Source of the DNA: Burkholderiaceae bacterium
GTDB taxonomy: Bacteria > Pseudomonadota > Gammaproteobacteria > Burkholderiales > Burkholderiaceae
Assembly: GCA_947373615.1 (NCBI GenBank)
Contig: CANBYN010000051.1
Coordinates: 1-9,598, forward strand
Reading direction: 5' to 3'
Length of the DNA stretch: 9,598 nt
Shown: piece by piece, positions 6,088-9,598 of the stretch
How the letters are laid out: every line of letters starts with the position of its first letter
Numbering within the stretch: the first letter of the stretch is position 1
Made by a program: the position numbers and the translations under genes
Notes under the pieces: generated by a model
Told to the model about the DNA's origin: nothing
Database searches by the model: none
The model's input: only the letters and a program-made list of their open reading frames with translations

Positions 6088-9000
6088 TTAATTTGCTTTT
6101 GCAGGACTGAGCATGGCTGACTCGTTCAGGCGACGCAATACCTGCCTAATGGCATCTAGTCGTTGCTCTAGCTTTTCAAACTCGCGATCTTTCTGTGGGA
6201 GTATTTTTAGCTTATCTTGCCCATTCAAATTAATGTGTTTTGAAGATTGAATCAATTGAATGATCTTCATTGGATCAATTGGTGGGTTGGGGATGAACTG
6301 AATCTGAATAGATGCCGGCGTAGCATCGATCTTCTTGATACCGAAACCTGCCATCTCCAAACGCAAACGATGGGTTTCATAAAATGATTTAGCTTGATCT
6401 GGCAGATCGCCAAAACGATCTACTAATTCTTCACGTAAGCCCATCAATTCAGAAAAGTCATTTGTGCCCGCAAAGCGTTTATATAAAGATAAGCGCTCAT
6501 GCACGTCAGGACAGTACTCCTCAGGTAGTAATGCAGGTACACCTAAATTGACATCAGTTGTTGCTTGCAATGGGGAGAGTAAGTCCGGTTCTTTGCCGCT
6601 ACGGAGTGATTTCACGGCGCGATTGAGCATTTCTGTGTACAACTGATAGCCAATTTCATGGATTTCACCAGACTGCTTATCCCCCAGGACCTCACCAGCG
6701 CCACGGATTTCTAAATCATGCATTGCTAAATAAAAGCCTGAACCCAATTCTTCCATGGCTTGAATCGCGTTTAAGCGTAACTGGGCTTGTTTACTAAGAG
6801 CTTCTGGATCGGGAACTAATAGATAGGCATAGGCTTGGTGATGCGATCGTCCTACGCGACCACGAAGTTGATGCAATTGAGCAAGACCAAACTTATCTGC
6901 ACGGTGCATGATGATGGTGTTGGCAGTGGGGACGTCGATACCGGTTTCAATAATGGTGGTACATAAAAGTATATTCGTACGTTGAGTAACAAATTCACGC
7001 ATCACCGATTCCAATTCGCGTTCGTGCATCTGACCGTGCGCTACGCTAATGCGCGCCTCGGGAATGAGTTCTTGCAGAGCATGTTTACGGTTCTCTATCG
7101 TCTCTACTTCATTGTGTAAGAAGTAAACCTGTCCGCCACGTTTAATTTCACGCAACACCGCTTCGCGAATAACGCCATCGCCTTCACGACGAACAAACGT
7201 TTTTATTGCCAAGCGCTTTTGCGGGGCAGTAGCAATGATGGAAAACTCTCGCAGACCTTCCATTGCCATACCCAAAGTTCTTGGAATTGGCGTAGCCGTC
7301 AGAGTCAAGATATCAACCTCGGCACGTAACGCTTTCAGAGCATCCTTTTGGCGAACCCCAAAGCGATGCTCTTCATCCACAATGACAAGGCCCAAATTGG
7401 CGAATTGTGTCTCTTTTGATAATAGTTTATGGGTGCCAATAATAATGTCAGCTTCCCCTTTTGCTATTGCCACAAGCGCTGCATTAATTTCTTTGGTGGT
7501 TTTAAAGCGGGAAAGCTCAACAATTCGCACCGGCCAATCTGCAAACCGATCTTTCCAAGTAGCTACGTGTTGCTCAGCAAGCAGGGTGGTTGGTGCCAAT
7601 ATAGCGACTTGCTTACCACCCATGACCGCAACAAAACTAGCTCTAAGTGCAACCTCGGTTTTTCCAAAGCCTACATCACCACAAACTAGACGATCCATTG
7701 GCGTGCCGCTGGTCATATCCCCAATGACTGCTGCAATTGCATTAGCTTGATCGGGTGTTTCTTCAAAGCCAAAGCTTTCAGCAAAGGCAGCATAGTCATG
7801 CGCAGAAAACTCAAAAGCATGACCTTTTCGAATGGCTCGAGCTGCATATAGTCCGAGCAGCTCTGCGGCAGTATCGCGAATCTGTTGTGCTGCTTTACGC
7901 TTTGCTTTATCCCATTGGCCTGAGCCAAGTTGATGGAGAGGGGCAGAATCTGGATCAGAACCTGCATAGCGCGTCACCATTTGCAATTGTTGTACTGGGA
8001 CATACAAGGTTGCATGGCCAGCATACTGCAAGTGCAAGAACTCTTCGAAAATCGGCGCTTCTTTTGGTTGCGCAAGATTTAATAAGACTAGTCCTTGATA
8101 GCGTCCGATGCCATGTTCTGCATGTACAACGGGATCACCAATTTTGAGCTCTGATAGATCCTTAAACAACATATCAGGATCGGCGCTCTCAGCATTTTTA
8201 CCTTTGCGTCTTTGTCTTGCGGTAGAGGTAAATAATTCTGCCTCAGTTATCAATATAAGGTTTTGAGCAGGCCACGAAAAGCCATTAAAGAGCTGAGCGG
8301 TAACTAGACCGAATAATGCATCACTCTTTAAAAAGTCCGAAACACTTTCAAATCCTTCGGGTTTTAGAGGGTAGAGTGGTTGACCATCTTGCCCTGCAAC
8401 TGAATTACTTTCGTCAAGCAGTTGTCGAATCGACTCCTTGCGACCAGCGCTATCAGAGCAGATGAGAATGCGTACTTTTTCTGTGGAAACTAAATTACGT
8501 AATCGGTTAATTGGATCTGTATCGCGCCGATGTACCGCAATATCTGGAACTGGTAAAAACTGCGCTTGTTCGGCAGCTTCTGTTTCTAGACTTAAGCGAG
8601 CATAAGGTTTTACGGTGGTGAAAAATTCATCGACATCTAGGAATAATTCTTTTGGGGGCAGAATAGGTCGATCGAGATCATGCTTAAGAAACTCGTAGCG
8701 TGAAAGTGTGTCTTTCCAAAAGCTTCGAATCGTATCTTCAACATCGCCTATGTTGACAAGCCAAACAGGATCACCAGAACGAGGAAAGTAATCAAATAGA
8801 TTCGATTTTTCTTCAAAAAAAAGCGGCAAGTAAGACTCAATGCCTGCGCTCGGTATGCCTAAGTTAGCATCCTTATAAATGGAGCAGCGAGTGGGATCAC
8901 CTTCAAATACTTCACGCCAACGGCCTCTAAATGCTGTTCGCGAAGCATCATCAAATGGAAATTCATGACCCGGTAGAAGACGGACTTCTTTAACGGGGAA

Positions 9001-9598
9001 TAGGCTTCGTTGTGTATCAGGGTCAAACGCTCTGATTTGTTCAATTTCATCACCAAATAAATCTAGGCGATAGGGCAAATTCGAACCCATGGGGAATAAA
9101 TCAATCAAGCCACCGCGAATACTGTATTCACCTGGACGCATGACAGCGCTGACTGGATCATAGCCGGCCTGTTGCAACTGCAGTTTCAGTGCAGCTTCAT
9201 TGAGTTTGTCGCCTTGCCTAAAGAAAAAGGTGTGACCTGATAAAAAGTTTGGCGGCCCTAAGCGTTGTAATGCTGTGGTGATGGGCACTAAAACAATATC
9301 GCAGCTGCCATTGAGTAATTCATAAAGTGTTGCTAAACGCTCAGAGACTAAATCTTGGTGCGGTGAAAAATGATCGTATGGAAGAATTTCCCAGTCGGGC
9401 AAAAGTCGAGTTTTGAGCTGAGGAGCAAAAGTCGGTATTTCTTCTAAAAGCCGCTGGGCTTCTTGTGCTTGAGCACAAAAGATCACCATGACCGAGAATT
9501 GATTCCGATAGCGTAGGGCGGTTTGGGCTAATAAAGCGCCGTCTGAAGATCCCACGAGGCCTGAAAAGGTAAAGCGCTGCCCAGCCCGCGGAGCAGGT
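6088..9598 (-). CDS. mfd: Transcription-repair coupling factor Mfd (N-terminus cut by window edge)
   Basis: Mfd is an ATP-driven DNA translocase that removes RNA polymerase stalled at lesions and recruits UvrA. The reading frame is open through the right edge. The GTG at 9555-9553 is probably an internal Val, since the 14 codons before it read PAPRAGQRFTFSGL, like the GQR(Y/F) N-terminus of Mfd proteins. Only a few residues should be missing. Numbered from that GTG, the order is as follows. The UvrB-like N-terminal module (about 1-330) contains GEYSIRGGLIDLFP. The RNA polymerase interaction domain begins at IGDPVVHAEHGIGRYQG (472-488). The RecG-like motor has Walker A GDVGFGKTE (626-634), DEEH (727-730), TATPIPRTL (753-761), ETGIDVP (870-876) and QLRGRVGRS (896-904). 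The C-terminal TRCF domain spans about 1000-1105. The tail ends in a charged helix (about 1122-1145). All motor motifs are intact, with no frameshift. serB follows 19 nt downstream. Confidence 0.97.
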   Translation of the reverse strand, partial: PAPRAGQRFTFSGLVGSSDGALLAQTALRYRNQFSVMVIFCAQAQEAQRLLEEIPTFAPQLKTRLLPDWEILPYDHFSPHQDLVSERLATLYELLNGSCDIVLVPITTALQRLGPPNFLSGHTFFFRQGDKLNEAALKLQLQQAGYDPVSAVMRPGEYSIRGGLIDLFPMGSNLPYRLDLFGDEIEQIRAFDPDTQRSLFPVKEVRLLPGHEFPFDDASRTAFRGRWREVFEGDPTRCSIYKDANLGIPSAGIESYLPLFFEEKSNLFDYFPRSGDPVWLVNIGDVEDTIRSFWKDTLSRYEFLKHDLDRPILPPKELFLDVDEFFTTVKPYARLSLETEAAEQAQFLPVPDIAVHRRDTDPINRLRNLVSTEKVRILICSDSAGRKESIRQLLDESNSVAGQDGQPLYPLKPEGFESVSDFLKSDALFGLVTAQLFNGFSWPAQNLILITEAELFTSTARQRRKGKNAESADPDMLFKDLSELKIGDPVVHAEHGIGRYQGLVLLNLAQPKEAPIFEEFLHLQYAGHATLYVPVQQLQMVTRYAGSDPDSAPLHQLGSGQWDKAKRKAAQQIRDTAAELLGLYAARAIRKGHAFEFSAHDYAAFAESFGFEETPDQANAIAAVIGDMTSGTPMDRLVCGDVGFGKTEVALRASFVAVMGGKQVAILAPTTLLAEQHVATWKDRFADWPVRIVELSRFKTTKEINAALVAIAKGEADIIIGTHKLLSKETQFANLGLVIVDEEHRFGVRQKDALKALRAEVDILTLTATPIPRTLGMAMEGLREFSIIATAPQKRLAIKTFVRREGDGVIREAVLREIKRGGQVYFLHNEVETIENRKHALQELIPEARISVAHGQMHERELESVMREFVTQRTNILLCTTIIETGIDVPTANTIIMHRADKFGLAQLHQLRGRVGRSHHQAYAYLLVPDPEALSKQAQLRLNAIQAMEELGSGFYLAMHDLEIRGAGEVLGDKQSGEIHEIGYQLYTEMLNRAVKSLRSGKEPDLLSPLQATTDVNLGVPALLPEEYCPDVHERLSLYKRFAGTNDFSELMGLREELVDRFGDLPDQAKSFYETHRLRLEMAGFGIKKIDATPASIQIQFIPNPPIDPMKIIQLIQSSKHINLNGQDKLKILPQKDREFEKLEQRLDAIRQVLRRLNESAMLSPAKAN

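Noticed and set aside
7235..8147. Open frames of 171 and 130 codons on the + strand opposite mfd
   Set aside because: Both are antisense to the highly conserved Mfd motor and RNA polymerase-binding regions, with low-complexity composition (many Ser/Thr/Ala) and no family resemblance.
9553..9555. GTG as the true start of mfd
   Set aside because: The frame stays open to the window edge, the upstream codons read AGQRF as expected near an Mfd N-terminus, and no ribosome site precedes the GTG. The gene is better treated as truncated by the edge.

Overview
This window looks like chromosome from an AT-rich, low-GC betaproteobacterium of the Burkholderiaceae, most probably Polynucleobacter or a close relative. 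The reasoning is that the PHA-cycle proteins read almost like those of Cupriavidus/Ralstonia (PhaB has the same length of 246 residues and nearly the same motifs), while the DNA is far more AT-rich than in those genera. This assignment comes from remembered sequences, not from a search. I see no mobile element, CRISPR array, tRNA or rRNA.

Left part (1-5132, + strand): a polyhydroxyalkanoate (PHA) storage locus. It holds the C-terminal ~60% of a class I PHA synthase (phaC, cut by the left edge), acetoacetyl-CoA reductase (phaB), a 124-bp regulatory gap rich in inverted repeats, the PHA-responsive repressor phaR, the ribosomal protein S12 methylthiotransferase rimO (2 nt after phaR), and a BktB-type beta-ketothiolase. 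Thiolase condenses acyl-CoA with acetyl-CoA, PhaB reduces the product to (R)-3-hydroxyacyl-CoA, PhaC polymerises it, and PhaR senses the granules and represses granule genes. Unlike the classical phaCAB order, no thiolase lies between phaC and phaB. The only thiolase here lies beyond rimO.

Right part (5169-9598, - strand): a convergent pair, mfd then serB, 19 nt apart. mfd (transcription-repair coupling factor) runs off the right edge and lacks only its first few residues. serB is phosphoserine phosphatase. The + strand thiolase transcript appears to end at a strong intrinsic terminator that lies inside the antisense 3' coding end of serB, so the two convergent transcripts should overlap.

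Overall the genes are ordinary core genes with clear functions, and I do not see a new biological system. The parts worth a second look are the phaB-phaR intergenic region (a likely PhaR operator cluster), the absent phaA with a BktB-like substitute, the terminator embedded in serB, and the phaR-rimO coupling.
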